Positions 28,747 through 36,451 of a stretch of DNA of 64,000 nt are shown here, piece after piece. The DNA comes from an uncultured Endomicrobiia bacterium (GTDB lineage: Bacteria; Elusimicrobiota; Endomicrobiia; DTEH01). Under the pieces are notes generated by a model. That model worked only from the letters and a program-made list of their open reading frames with translations, had not been told where the DNA came from and ran no database searches. The position numbers and the translations under genes were made by a program. Positions within the stretch are counted from its first letter, which is position 1; every line of letters begins with the position of its first letter. The stretch is taken from the NCBI GenBank assembly GCA_937936785.1, contig CALDDQ010000012.1, positions 1 to 64,000 on the forward strand, read 5' to 3'.

Positions 28747-28974
28747 ATGAAGATAGTAGGAACATTAGATTGTATAGGAATGTATTGCCCTATACCAGTA
28801 GCAAAAACAACAATTGAATTAGAAGGGTTGAAACCGGGCGAAATATTGGAGGTTTTGGTAGATGACCCAACTGCAAAAAAAGATTTTGTTAATTGGTGTA
28901 ATTCTACTGGTAATAAACTTTTAGAAATGAAGGAAGAAGATGGAATTATTAAGTTTTATATAAAGAAGAAATGA
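28747..28974 (+). CDS. TusA/SirA-family sulfur carrier protein
   Basis: 75 residues with the signature CIGMYCPIPVAKT: the CPxP cysteine carries persulfide sulfur. DPTAKKDFVNWCNSTGNKLLEMKEEDG and the final strand FYIKKK complete the two-layer fold. TusA-like proteins relay sulfur to tRNA thiolation, molybdopterin or Dsr systems. Next to DsrE and downstream of the cys/met genes, a role in sulfur trafficking is likely; the final acceptor is not visible. Its stop overlaps a small membrane gene. Confidence 0.9.
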   Translation: MKIVGTLDCIGMYCPIPVAKTTIELEGLKPGEILEVLVDDPTAKKDFVNWCNSTGNKLLEMKEEDGIIKFYIKKK

Positions 28975-29126
28975 ACTATAGACAATTACGAAAAAAAGAA
29001 TATGTTCCAGGTGCTGAAAAAATGTTAATTTCAATTTTTTTGTTTATTATTCTACCTTTTAAAATTTTGTATGAAAAGGCTAAAAAGGTAGTTAATAAAA
29101 AAAATAATAAACCAAAAATTTTATAA
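28971..29126 (+). CDS. Small single-helix membrane protein, 51 residues (not in ORF track)
   Basis: The ATG overlaps the TusA stop (ATGA). The translation MNYRQLRKKEYVPGAEKM is followed by a hydrophobic helix (LISIFLFIILPFKILY) and a basic tail KAKKVVNKKNNKPKIL. Translational coupling and the continuous frame support a real gene. Function unknown. It could anchor the TusA/DsrE relay at the membrane, which is speculation from context alone. Confidence 0.5.
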   Translation: MNYRQLRKKEYVPGAEKMLISIFLFIILPFKILYEKAKKVVNKKNNKPKIL

Positions 29127-29150
29127 TATTAAATAAAAGGGAGAAAAAAT

Positions 29151-29756
29151 ATGTTAAAAAAATTTTTAATAAACATAATATGTATAGGTATTGTATACAA
29201 CATCTTTGCTCAGACAAAAAATGTAAAAACAAAAGAAGAAAAAGTTGTTGCTGAAAAATCTTTACAAAAAGAATTTACATTAGAAGAATTAAAAAAATAT
29301 AATGGTAAAAATGGTATGCCAGTATACGTTGCTGTTGATGGAATAGTATATGATGTTACAAATGTTGAAGCTTGGAAAACAGGGAATCATAAAGGTTTAC
29401 ATTCTGCTGGAGAAGATTTGACTGAAGCATACAAAAGAGCACCAAAAAAAATTCATGCTGATAGAAAAATTTTAGAAAAATTACCTAAAGTAGGTATTGT
29501 AGTTAAAGATAAAACAAAAGAAGATGTCGATACTTATTCTGGAGCAACTAAATCGGCAAAAAAAGTTAGTCCTACGGAATATCAAGTTATTCCATCTGAG
29601 TATGGAAAGGTTGTAACATGTCCTGTAATGAAAGTAGAATTTAAAGTCAAAAAAAATACTAAAGCGTTCAAATACAAAGATAAGGTATATTATTTATGCT
29701 GTTCTTCATGTGAAAAGAAGTTTAGAGAAAATCCAGAAAAATATATATCTGAATAA
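29151..29756 (+). CDS. Exported cytochrome b5-like / YHS domain fusion protein
   Basis: A signal peptide (FLINIICIGIVYNIFAQ) is followed by a cytochrome b5-like heme/steroid-binding domain (EFTLEELKKYNGKNGMPVYVAVDGIVYDVTNVEAW ... GEDLTEAYKRAPKKIHADRKILEKLPKVGIV). After a linker comes a YHS domain (KVVTCPVMKVEF ... KDKVYYLCCSSCEKKFRENPEKY). YHS domains bind metals, often copper or iron-related, via such cysteines; the CCSSC cluster is notable. The b5-like domain has NHKGLHSAGEDL where classic b5 has HPGG, so heme binding is uncertain. GGGAG start site. Likely periplasmic redox or metal handling; partner unknown. Confidence 0.8.
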   Translation: MLKKFLINIICIGIVYNIFAQTKNVKTKEEKVVAEKSLQKEFTLEELKKYNGKNGMPVYVAVDGIVYDVTNVEAWKTGNHKGLHSAGEDLTEAYKRAPKKIHADRKILEKLPKVGIVVKDKTKEDVDTYSGATKSAKKVSPTEYQVIPSEYGKVVTCPVMKVEFKVKKNTKAFKYKDKVYYLCCSSCEKKFRENPEKYISE

Positions 29757-29839
29757 AATTTTTATACAATTCATAATTTATAAAAAAATAAAAATGTGAA
29801 AAAATTGGTTTGATTAATATGAAATAAAAAACATGTATT

Positions 29840-29869
29840 TTGATATTAAAAGTGTGTTTTTAGTAAAAT
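29840..29869 (+). promoter_or_regulatory. Promoter of the small zinc-ribbon gene
   Basis: TTGATA (29840-29845), 18-nt spacer, TAAAAT (29864-29869). The leader includes GGAGG about 9 nt before the ATG at 29903. Confidence 0.5.
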
Positions 29870-29902
29870 CTAACAAGTGAAACAAATGGAGGAAATGATA
29901 AA

Positions 29903-30049
29903 ATGGCAAAAGGAAGATGTATGAAATGTAAAAAAGAAGTTGAGATTAAAGATGAAAAAGAAACAGTAATGAAAAATGGAATGAAAGCAGTGAAAGGTTG
30001 TTGTCCAGATTGCGGGACTAAAGTGTTTCGTATTTTAGGGAAAAAATAA
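29903..30049 (+). CDS. Small zinc-ribbon protein, DUF5679-like, 48 residues (not in ORF track)
   Basis: The frame MAKGRCMKCKKEVEIKD ... AVKGCCPDCGTKVFRILGKK contains two Cys-x2-Cys knuckles (CMKC and CPDC) about 28 residues apart. This is the layout of the DUF5679 zinc-ribbon family found in many archaea and candidate-phylum bacteria. It has its own GGAGG site and promoter. Zinc binding is likely; the function of the family is not known. Confidence 0.85.
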   Translation: MAKGRCMKCKKEVEIKDEKETVMKNGMKAVKGCCPDCGTKVFRILGKK

Positions 30050-30142
30050 GTTTTTGTAATAAACTTTGTAAATTAATTATTTGGTTTTTATAATTTTTAA
30101 TAAAAATTTTTTATATCACCAATAAAACTTTTATCTTGAAAG

Positions 30143-30171
30143 TTGACAAATAAAAAATAATGTTATATTTT
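30143..30171 (+). promoter_or_regulatory. Promoter of the second Rrf2 gene with possible operator downstream
   Basis: TTGACA (30143-30148), 17-nt spacer, TATTTT (30166-30171). CTACTAATTAGATAG, containing the palindrome CTAATTAG, lies between the -10 and the ATG, where autoregulation would act. The short leader (about 23 nt) has no ribosome site. Confidence 0.5.
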
Positions 30172-30200
30172 TTATACTCTACTAATTAGATAGAATTACT

Positions 30201-30632
30201 ATGAAACTTAACAAAAAAATTAGATATGGATTACGTGCTATGGTTGAGATATCTAAGAATTATCCTAAAAGTGTTTTACAAAAAGATATTGCAAAAAAAC
30301 AAAAAATTCCATTAAAATTTTTAGATACTATAATTTCCGGTTTACGTATTCGTGGACTTATAAAAAATTATTCTGGGAAAAAAAGTGGTTATGTTTTAAC
30401 CAGAGAACCATCAAAAATTTCTATTTACGATATATATTTAGCATTTGAACCTGAAATTTCTGTAGTGGAATGTTTGTGTGAACCTAATTTATGCGAATTT
30501 AAAAAATTTTGTAGTATACGATTTTTTTGGAATGATATAAATAAAACGTTAAAAGAAAAGATGTTAGGTTATACGTTAAAGGATATTGTGTTGAATAAAA
30601 TTAAAATTTTGAAAAAAAATAAAAAGTGTTAA
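30201..30632 (+). CDS. Rrf2-family transcriptional regulator, putative Fe-S/NO sensor
   Basis: 143 residues: NKKIRYGLRAMVEISKNYPKSVLQKDIAKKQKIPLKFLDTIISGLRIRGLIKNYSGKKSGYVLTREPSKISIYDIYLAFEP is a canonical Rrf2 winged helix. The cysteines in CLCEPNLCEFKKFC give C-x4-C-x5-C, close to the IscR/NsrR cluster site. The downstream DUF438 and DUF1858-DUF2249 genes belong to families tied to nitrogen-oxide and anaerobic redox responses, so NsrR-like sensing is plausible. That is inference. Confidence 0.87.
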   Translation: MKLNKKIRYGLRAMVEISKNYPKSVLQKDIAKKQKIPLKFLDTIISGLRIRGLIKNYSGKKSGYVLTREPSKISIYDIYLAFEPEISVVECLCEPNLCEFKKFCSIRFFWNDINKTLKEKMLGYTLKDIVLNKIKILKKNKKC

Positions 30633-30669
30633 TAAATTTATTATTTTTAATATGTAGGAGAAAAAATTT

Positions 30670-31902
30670 ATGACTGAACTAATAAATAATTCGTTTGAAA
30701 GAAAGAAAAAGTTAAAAGAACTTATTTTAAAATTACATTCAGGTGAATCTGAAGAAAAAGTAAGAAAAGAATTAGAACAGAGTTTAACTCAAATTCCGTA
30801 TGGTGAAGTAGTAGAAGTAGAACAAGAACTCATAAAAGAAGGTTTATCAGAAAAAGAAATTTTAAAATTATGTGATGTTCACTCTTCAGTACTTCACGGT
30901 AAGATTGATTTATCAGCATCAAGAAAAGTTCCTGAAGGGCATCCTGTAGATACGATGCTTCGTGAGAATTTGGAATTAAAAAAAGTTGTTAAAGAAATTG
31001 AACAGGTATTATTTGAAATCAGAGATATAGAAGAAAATAAAATAGAACAAACAGTTATTAAATTACGTGGTTTGTACAACAGTTTGTATGATGTAGATAA
31101 ACATTATAGGCGCAAAGAATATTTGTTATTTCCATTTTTAGAAAAACAAGGTATTACAGGTCCACCAAAAGTTATGTGGGGTAAACATGATGAGATAAGA
31201 GATTTGTTAAAAGGGAGTATTGAATTGTTAGGAACAAAAGGTATAACAAAAGAAGAAATTTTATCTTCTGCACAAATCATACTATATCCTGCAATAAAAG
31301 CAGTTTTAGATATGATCAAAAAAGAAGAAGAAATTCTTTTACCTATGTGTTTAGATAAATTAAATGATTTTGATTGGTATGAGATTCATAAACAATCTTT
31401 AGAGATAGGTTTTTGTTTGTATGATCCTAAAGTAGATTGGCGTCCTGAATTGGTTAAAGATAATACTTTAGATGAATTAAACAAAGTAGTTGATAAAATT
31501 CAACTTCCAACAGGAAACTTTTCGGTTGAAGAACTTATTGCAATATTAAATCATCTACCAGTGGATATAACTTTTGTTGATAAAGAAGATAAAGTAAAAT
31601 ATTTTTCACAAGGTAAAGATAGAATTTTTCAGAGAAACAGGACAATTTTAAACCGTGATGTTCGACATTGTCACCCACCTGCTAGTGCGCATATAGTTGA
31701 TAAAATTATAGAAGATTTTAAGTTAGGAAAAGCATCCAGTGCACCGTTTTGGATAAACATGGGAGATAAAATGGTTTACATAGAATATTTTGCGTTAAGA
31801 AATGAAAATGGTGAATATCTAGGAATATTAGAGGTATCACAAAATATTTCCAAATATAGACAACTAACCGGCGAACAAAGAATATTGTCGTACAAAAAAT
31901 AA
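30670..31902 (+). CDS. DUF438 / hemerythrin-like / PAS domain protein
   Basis: Domain order: DUF438 N-terminus (KLKELILKLHSGESEEKVRKELEQSLTQIPYGEVVEVEQELI ... VHSSVLHGKIDL, about residues 10-80); a hemerythrin-like four-helix bundle (GHPVDTMLRENLELKK ... VDKHYRRKEYLLFPFLEKQG ... WGKHDEIRDLL, about 95-245) with His and Glu metal ligands; and a C-terminal PAS-like domain (LNHLPVDITFVDKEDKVKYFSQGKDRIF ... RDVRHCHPPASAHIV, about 290-400). The family is found in anaerobes and is suggested to sense or bind O2 or NO at a diiron site. GGAG start. It lies in an operon with the Rrf2 regulator and the DUF2249 gene. Confidence 0.88.
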   Translation: MTELINNSFERKKKLKELILKLHSGESEEKVRKELEQSLTQIPYGEVVEVEQELIKEGLSEKEILKLCDVHSSVLHGKIDLSASRKVPEGHPVDTMLRENLELKKVVKEIEQVLFEIRDIEENKIEQTVIKLRGLYNSLYDVDKHYRRKEYLLFPFLEKQGITGPPKVMWGKHDEIRDLLKGSIELLGTKGITKEEILSSAQIILYPAIKAVLDMIKKEEEILLPMCLDKLNDFDWYEIHKQSLEIGFCLYDPKVDWRPELVKDNTLDELNKVVDKIQLPTGNFSVEELIAILNHLPVDITFVDKEDKVKYFSQGKDRIFQRNRTILNRDVRHCHPPASAHIVDKIIEDFKLGKASSAPFWINMGDKMVYIEYFALRNENGEYLGILEVSQNISKYRQLTGEQRILSYKK

Positions 31903-31904
31903 TT

Positions 31905-32429
31905 ATGAAAACAAAAAATCTTTTAATAACACCAAAAACTAAGATATTGGAATTAATTGAAACATACCCGCAGTTAGAAGAGATTTTAATATCTTATATT
32001 CCTGCATTTAATAAATTAAAAAATCCAATACTTAGAAAAACAGTAGCTAAAATAGCAACATTGCAACAAGTTGCTGCTATTGGTAATGTTAATGTTGAAG
32101 ATTTAATAAATCTTTTACGAAAACACGTAGGGCAAGATTTAATTTCAGTTGAGAAAGATTCTAATTATGTAACAGTAAAACCTGACTGGTTTGATGAGAG
32201 TAAAATTGTAAAAGAATTTGATGTACGAGAATTATTGAAAGCAGGAGAACATCCAATAAACCAAGTTATTTCAGATTTAAACCAATTAAAAGAAAATGAA
32301 ATACTAAAAGTTATAGCACCATTTTTACCTGCACCAATGATAGACAAAAGTTTAAGTTTAAACTTTAAACATTGGGTTAAAAAAGAAAAAGAAGATTTTT
32401 TTGTAATATATTTTCAAAAGAGTAACTAA
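31905..32429 (+). CDS. DUF1858-DUF2249 fusion protein
   Basis: Residues about 8-75 (ITPKTKILELIETYPQLEEILISYIPAFNKLKNPILRKTVAKIATLQQVAAIGNVNVEDLINLLRKHVG) form a DUF1858 helical domain. Residues about 100-170 (FDVRELLKAGEHPINQVISDLNQLKENEILKVIAPFLPAPMID ... WVKKEKEDFFVIYFQK) form a DUF2249, TusA-like fold. These domains often accompany hemerythrin/DUF438 proteins in nitrogen-oxide-related loci. The start is 2 nt after the DUF438 stop and lacks a ribosome site, so it is coupled. Biochemical role unknown. Confidence 0.85.
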   Translation: MKTKNLLITPKTKILELIETYPQLEEILISYIPAFNKLKNPILRKTVAKIATLQQVAAIGNVNVEDLINLLRKHVGQDLISVEKDSNYVTVKPDWFDESKIVKEFDVRELLKAGEHPINQVISDLNQLKENEILKVIAPFLPAPMIDKSLSLNFKHWVKKEKEDFFVIYFQKSN

Positions 32430-32472
32430 AATTTTTAATATTTATTGTCTCAACTTTTTTTATAATGAAAAG

Positions 32473-32508
32473 TAATATAACCGGAAAATTTGTTTCCCGG
32501 TTATATTA
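32473..32508. terminator. Bidirectional intrinsic terminator between convergent stress operons
   Basis: A perfect 12-bp inverted repeat, TAATATAACCGG / CCGGTTATATTA, with a 12-nt loop lies between converging stops at 32429 and 32520. T-rich tracts occur on both sides (the minus strand reads CTTTTCATTATAAAAAAAG). Confidence 0.85.
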
Positions 32509-32519
32509 TGCTAAAAATT

Positions 32520-33095
32520 TTAATAATTTTCTGCCAAAATTTCGTAGTAAGATTGAGGATGTTTACATGCAGGACATTCTTTAGGTGCTTCTGTTCCTTC
32601 AACAACATAACCACAATTTATGCAGTGCCATTTTACTACATTTTTTTTTGCAAACACTTCTTTGTTTTGTAAGTTATTTATCAATTTTCTATATCTTGAT
32701 TCATGAAACTTTTCTACTTTAGCGATTTGTTCAAACGAAGTTGCAATTTCAGGAAACCCTTCATCTTTCGCAATTTTTGCAAAGTCAGAATAAATAGTAG
32801 TCCATTCCATATTTTCACCTTTAGCTGCTTCTTCTAAATTTTTTAAAGTATCTTGAATTTTTCCTGCCGGGTAGGTGACAGTAATTTCTACATCACCACC
32901 TTCTAAATGTTTAAAAAAAACTTTTGCATGTTCTTTCTCATTTTCTGCTGTTTCAGCAAAAATGTTTGCAATTTGGACATAACCATCCTTTTTTGCAACA
33001 GAAGAAAAATAAGTATATTTATTTCTTGCTTGAGATTCGCCTGCAAAAGATTTTAATAAATTTTGTTCAGTTTTTGTTCCTTTAATAGATTTCAT
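32520..33095 (-). CDS. Rubrerythrin
   Basis: Non-heme diiron peroxidase of anaerobes. A ferritin-like domain ([19 protein letters not shown] ... [16 protein letters not shown] ... [23 protein letters not shown] ... [13 protein letters not shown]; Glu ligands and ExxH) is followed by a rubredoxin-like domain ([25 protein letters not shown]; four Cys). The track starts at 33146, but AAGGAGG sits just upstream of the ATG at 33095 ([12 protein letters not shown]), giving the usual 191 residues. It reduces hydrogen peroxide, with electrons from a rubredoxin or ferredoxin path. It lies in an operon with superoxide reductase and ferritin-like genes. Confidence 0.95.
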   Translation of the reverse strand: MKSIKGTKTEQNLLKSFAGESQARNKYTYFSSVAKKDGYVQIANIFAETAENEKEHAKVFFKHLEGGDVEITVTYPAGKIQDTLKNLEEAAKGENMEWTTIYSDFAKIAKDEGFPEIATSFEQIAKVEKFHESRYRKLINNLQNKEVFAKKNVVKWHCINCGYVVEGTEAPKECPACKHPQSYYEILAENY

Positions 33096-33130
33096 ATCTT
33101 TTTTTATCCTCCTTAATGATAGATAAGTTC

Positions 33131-33520
33131 TTAACTTGATTTCCAAAGACCGTGTAAATTACAATATTCTCGTGCAAAAATTTTTGTTCCTGTTATACAA
33201 TTACAAAATTCTACCTCTGGTTTATTGCCAGGTTTTAAAGATTTTCTATAACAGACATCATCAATTATAAGTTCAATCCATTGAATGTAATGTTTGTCTT
33301 CCATAGGATGAGCCACAGAACCAACTTTTACTATATAACCATCTTTTGTTTTTTCAATTATTGGTAAATGTTTTTCTTTTGCACCATCAGAAGTATTTTC
33401 TTGTTGAAGAACCATAGGTTTTCCACAACAAACAAGTTCTCCACCTCCAACAATTAACACTTCTACAATATTTCCACAAACACTGCATTTATAAATTTCT
33501 TTTTGTGTTTTTACTGACAT
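33131..33520 (-). CDS. Desulfoferrodoxin (superoxide reductase, two-iron type)
   Basis: Residues 9-35 ([27 protein letters not shown]) form the desulforedoxin FeS4 center I. The catalytic center II ligands appear in [25 protein letters not shown] and [11 protein letters not shown] (four His plus one Cys). 129 residues is the normal size. It reduces superoxide to peroxide, which rubrerythrin, encoded just downstream, would remove. AAGGAGG start site. Confidence 0.95.
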   Translation of the reverse strand: MSVKTQKEIYKCSVCGNIVEVLIVGGGELVCCGKPMVLQQENTSDGAKEKHLPIIEKTKDGYIVKVGSVAHPMEDKHYIQWIELIIDDVCYRKSLKPGNKPEVEFCNCITGTKIFAREYCNLHGLWKSS

Positions 33521-33550
33521 ATTTTTTGCCTCCTTAAAAAGATAGATTTT

Positions 33551-33994
33551 TTATTCAGTTAAATTTGATATTTCTACAACATGTTCTTGTTCATCAATTA
33601 TGATATGTCTTAATTGATGTTCTAATGTTTCAAATTCATATTGTAGAGATTCTTTATTTTCTATAATTTTTTTATAGATTTGTTTATAATAATCAATAGC
33701 ATCTTTTTCACCTTTTAGGTTAACTTCTAATATTTGTTTTATACCATCTGCATTGTTTATTGTCTCAATTTTAGTTGTAACATCACAGCTTAAATAGTTA
33801 GTTACCAGAGATCTAAACATATCTTCGTGTTTAAGTTCATCGCTGGCAATTTCTTTTAATCGTTCAATCAATGGTTCAGAGTTTAATCCTTTAATTTTTT
33901 CTGAATGAGCAAGATATTGTATCCTTGCTGCATATTCTAACCCTACTGCTTTGTTTAACATTTCAGCAATTTCTTTTTTTATTTTTTCGTTCAT
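33551..33994 (-). CDS. Ferritin-like / bacterioferritin-family diiron protein
   Basis: A four-helix bundle: LNKAVGLEYAARIQYLAHSEKIKG (first Glu), LKEIASDELKHEDMFRSLV (ExxH), VNLKGEKDAIDYYKQIYKKI (third Glu), HQLRHIIIDEQEHVVEI (second ExxH). This gives a complete diiron site in 147 residues, shorter than bacterioferritin and lacking an obvious heme Met. It may store or detoxify iron, or act as a peroxidase. AAAGGAGG start. It sits between the Fur/PerR-like regulator and superoxide reductase. Confidence 0.83.
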   Translation of the reverse strand: MNEKIKKEIAEMLNKAVGLEYAARIQYLAHSEKIKGLNSEPLIERLKEIASDELKHEDMFRSLVTNYLSCDVTTKIETINNADGIKQILEVNLKGEKDAIDYYKQIYKKIIENKESLQYEFETLEHQLRHIIIDEQEHVVEISNLTE

Positions 33995-34018
33995 TTTTTT
34001 CCTCCTTTAGGAATAAAT

Positions 34019-34414
34019 TTAGTTAGTTTTTTTACATTTTTTACAATATCCATAAAAATTTATCTTGTAGTCAGTAACTTGAAATTTTTTTTTAGACAAT
34101 GCATGTTTTATTTTTTCAAATATATTTAGTTGATCTATATCAAAAATTTTTTTACATTGGTTACAATAAAAATGATGATGTTTTTGGCTATTGCCATCAT
34201 ATCTGTTAAAATTTTTTTCAATAGATATCATTAAAATTTTATTTTGTTTTTTTAAAAGATCAAGGTTACGATAAACAGTTCCTAAACTGATTGATGGAAT
34301 ACGTTGTTTAACTAAAAGAAACAATTCCTCTGCTGTAGGGTGTGTTTTTAATTTTTTTAGTTCTTCAAAGATAATTTTTCTTTGTTTAGTATCTCTACGA
34401 GCAATTGTTTTCAT
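34019..34414 (-). CDS. Fur/PerR-family metalloregulator
   Basis: DNA-binding winged helix KTHPTAEELFLLVKQRIPSISLGTVYRNLDLLKKQNKI, then metal-binding HHHFYCNQCKKIFDID and the second Cys pair in YCKKCKK (structural zinc). 131 residues. Linkage to peroxide and superoxide defence genes favours PerR over Fur. The upstream region has overlapping AT palindromes around its promoter, suggesting autoregulation. No ribosome site is apparent. Confidence 0.88.
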   Translation of the reverse strand: MKTIARRDTKQRKIIFEELKKLKTHPTAEELFLLVKQRIPSISLGTVYRNLDLLKKQNKILMISIEKNFNRYDGNSQKHHHFYCNQCKKIFDIDQLNIFEKIKHALSKKKFQVTDYKINFYGYCKKCKKTN

Positions 34415-34421
34415 ATAAACT

Positions 34422-34470
34422 ATTAATAATAATTACTATTACTAATAATTTATTTGTTTTAAAATGTCAA
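34422..34470 (-). promoter_or_regulatory. Promoter and possible PerR/Fur-type operator of the regulator gene
   Basis: On the minus strand TTGACA (34470-34465), a 17-nt spacer and TATTAG (34447-34442) are followed by the imperfect palindrome ATAGTAATTATTAT and more ATTAAT repeats. The general shape resembles AT-rich Fur/PerR boxes, but the match to the PerR consensus is loose. Confidence 0.4.
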
Positions 34471-34517
34471 TATTAAGTTGAAAAAATGTTAAGTTTAAAT
34501 GTGTTATAAAAAATAAA

Positions 34518-34711
34518 TCAAGATACAATATTACCTTTTATTCCAATTGTTATATCACAATAAAGTTCTTTTACTAACTGAGTTTTTGGTCCATTTTTTT
34601 GTTTCAACAATTTGTAGAGCTTGTTCTGGACAAGATAGAATGCATAATCCACATCTGTTACATTTTTTTTCTTCAATCTGAATAATTTTTCTTCTAACTT
34701 TTTTTTATCAT
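34518..34711 (-). pseudogene. Broken 4Fe-4S ferredoxin coupled to the flavodiiron gene
   Basis: The ATG at 34711 overlaps the flavodiiron stop (ATGA). The expected frame is MIKKVRRKIIQIEEKKCNRCGLCILSCPEQALQIVETK, with a clear CxxCxxCxxxCP cluster motif. An A8 run (34699-34706 as T on the plus strand) puts it one base out of frame, so the ORF as written stops after five codons. A second A-run shift is needed to continue into NGPKTQLVKELYCD, after which the usual second cluster is lost and a TGA follows at 34518. It looks like a decayed dicluster ferredoxin. Slippage on the A runs could rescue only the first cluster. Confidence 0.65.
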
Positions 34712-35892
34712 ATTATTTTTATCTGTCTATGTTTTTGTAGAATTAGTGAAGTTAAATTTTTTAATGCAACAAAATCTTGTTCTTTAGGATATCCTTTAAT
34801 AAGAACTGGTGGAATAAGTTCAACTTTTAAGTTTGGAATCATTGAAGATAGTTGTTCAACAACTTTTGTTCCCCAACCGTAGGAAGTTATTATAGAAACA
34901 AATTTAGTTTTTGGCCGTAAAACATTTGCAAGAAAAGTTACATAAGTAGCGGCTGGATGTGCTGCTGTAAGGACTGTAGGTGTTGCAATAACAATAGTTG
35001 CTGCATCTACTAAAGAAATTGCAAGTTCGCCAATATCAGTTTTTGTTATGTTAAAAGGTTTTACTGGTATATTCAAATTTATAAACTCATCAATTAAATA
35101 ATCAACAATTTTTTGTGTACTACCATGCATGGAAACATAAGGCAAAACAACTTCATTTTTAACATTGTCAGAAATCCAGTCAGAATAAGATTCAATGATA
35201 AATTTAGGATTATTGTAGATAGGTCCATGACTTGGCGCAATGAAATTTATATCTAGTTGTTTAACAATTTCAACATTTTTACGGATAGGAATTCTAAACG
35301 GCATCATAATTTCTGCATAATATCTTTTTGCAGATGCGTAAACCCTGGTTTCATCTTTTACATAAAGGTCGCTGGTGGCAAGGTGTGAACCAAAAAAATC
35401 GCATGAAAACAAAATTTTATCTTCAATTAAATAAGTGATCATAGTTTCAGGCCAGTGTACCCATGGGGTTAGAAAAAACTGTAATGTTTTATCTCCTAAA
35501 GACAATTTTTCTTTATCATTTACAACAATAAATTTATCTTCTGGGATTAGCAAAAGGTCTTTTAACATATCTTTACATTTTATATTTGTGACAACTTTTG
35601 TTTTAGGATAAAGTTGTAAAATTTTTGGTATTGCACCAGAATGATCTTGTTCTGCATGGTTCGGAATTAAATAATCAATTGTTTTAATATTTAGAGATTT
35701 TAAATTTTCTACCAATTCATTTTCTTTTGTTGGATCTGTTGAATCTATTAGAACAGTCTTTTGTGAGCCAATTATTAAATAAGAGTTATAACTTGTTCCA
35801 TCAGGAAGAGGTATAAGTTCATCAAACAATCTTCTGTCCCAATCAATTGTTCCAACAAAATAAATATTTTTTTTAATTAATTCTGTAGTCAT
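34708..35892 (-). CDS. Flavodiiron protein (A-type flavoprotein, FprA-like O2/NO reductase)
   Basis: An N-terminal metallo-beta-lactamase-like domain with diiron ligands: NHAEQDHSG (His79, Glu81, Asp83, His84), WVHWPETM, FSCDFFGSH and APSHGP. A C-terminal flavodoxin domain follows (VSMHGSTQKIVDYL, TPTVLTAAHPAATYVTF, SYGWGTKVVEQL). 394 residues is the standard two-domain form without a fused rubredoxin. It reduces O2 to water or NO to N2O using reduced flavin. The downstream-coupled broken ferredoxin and the upstream flavin reductase are probable redox partners. AAGGAG start site. Confidence 0.94.
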   Translation of the reverse strand: MTTELIKKNIYFVGTIDWDRRLFDELIPLPDGTSYNSYLIIGSQKTVLIDSTDPTKENELVENLKSLNIKTIDYLIPNHAEQDHSGAIPKILQLYPKTKVVTNIKCKDMLKDLLLIPEDKFIVVNDKEKLSLGDKTLQFFLTPWVHWPETMITYLIEDKILFSCDFFGSHLATSDLYVKDETRVYASAKRYYAEIMMPFRIPIRKNVEIVKQLDINFIAPSHGPIYNNPKFIIESYSDWISDNVKNEVVLPYVSMHGSTQKIVDYLIDEFINLNIPVKPFNITKTDIGELAISLVDAATIVIATPTVLTAAHPAATYVTFLANVLRPKTKFVSIITSYGWGTKVVEQLSSMIPNLKVELIPPVLIKGYPKEQDFVALKNLTSLILQKHRQIKII

Positions 35893-35893
35893 A

Positions 35894-36412
35894 TTATTTG
35901 TTCTCCTTAAGATTTACATATGTTGGTGCGTTTTTAGATGTTGTGCCACGTTTTACTTCGTGATAATAGGCATAAGTCATTGGTTCTGTATTATTTAAAA
36001 TTTGTGCTTCTACAATTTTGCCAACAAAAATTGTATGAGTATTGATATCAAGTGAATTTATTGTTTCAAGTTCAATATAAGCAAGTGCGTTGTCTAGTAT
36101 AATAGGAAGTCCAGTGATTCCTATTTTATAATTAGTTCCCTCAAGTTTATCAATATCACGACCACTTTTAAAACCAAAATTTCCTATAAACTTTAGTGGA
36201 GTTTCTTTGTTAAGAATTGATATAGTAAATTTCTTACACTCACAAATACATTCATGAGTTAAATTATTTTTATTAATACTAATAGCAATAGTAGGAGGTT
36301 CTGAAGTTATTTGAAACACAGTATTTGCTATCTGTGCATTAAATTTAGTACCTTTTTTTGCACACACAAGATACATTCCGTAACTGATTTTAAACAATGT
36401 TTTTAGATCCAT
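35894..36412 (-). CDS. Flavin reductase-like domain protein (FMN-binding)
   Basis: 172 residues: LFKISYGMYLVCAKKGTKFNAQIANTVFQITSEPPTIAISINKNNLTHECICECKKFTISIL, then GLPIILDNALAYIELE and THTIFVGKIVEAQILNNTEPMTYAYYHEVKRG. This is the flavin-reductase split-barrel family found fused in high-molecular-weight rubredoxins beside flavodiiron proteins. It ends 2 nt before the flavodiiron gene. It probably supplies electrons to the FprA-like enzyme. AAAGGAG start site. Confidence 0.9.
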   Translation of the reverse strand: MDLKTLFKISYGMYLVCAKKGTKFNAQIANTVFQITSEPPTIAISINKNNLTHECICECKKFTISILNKETPLKFIGNFGFKSGRDIDKLEGTNYKIGITGLPIILDNALAYIELETINSLDINTHTIFVGKIVEAQILNNTEPMTYAYYHEVKRGTTSKNAPTYVNLKENK

Positions 36413-36451
36413 ATAAATTCTCCTTTACCAGAGATATTGAATAATTTAAAA

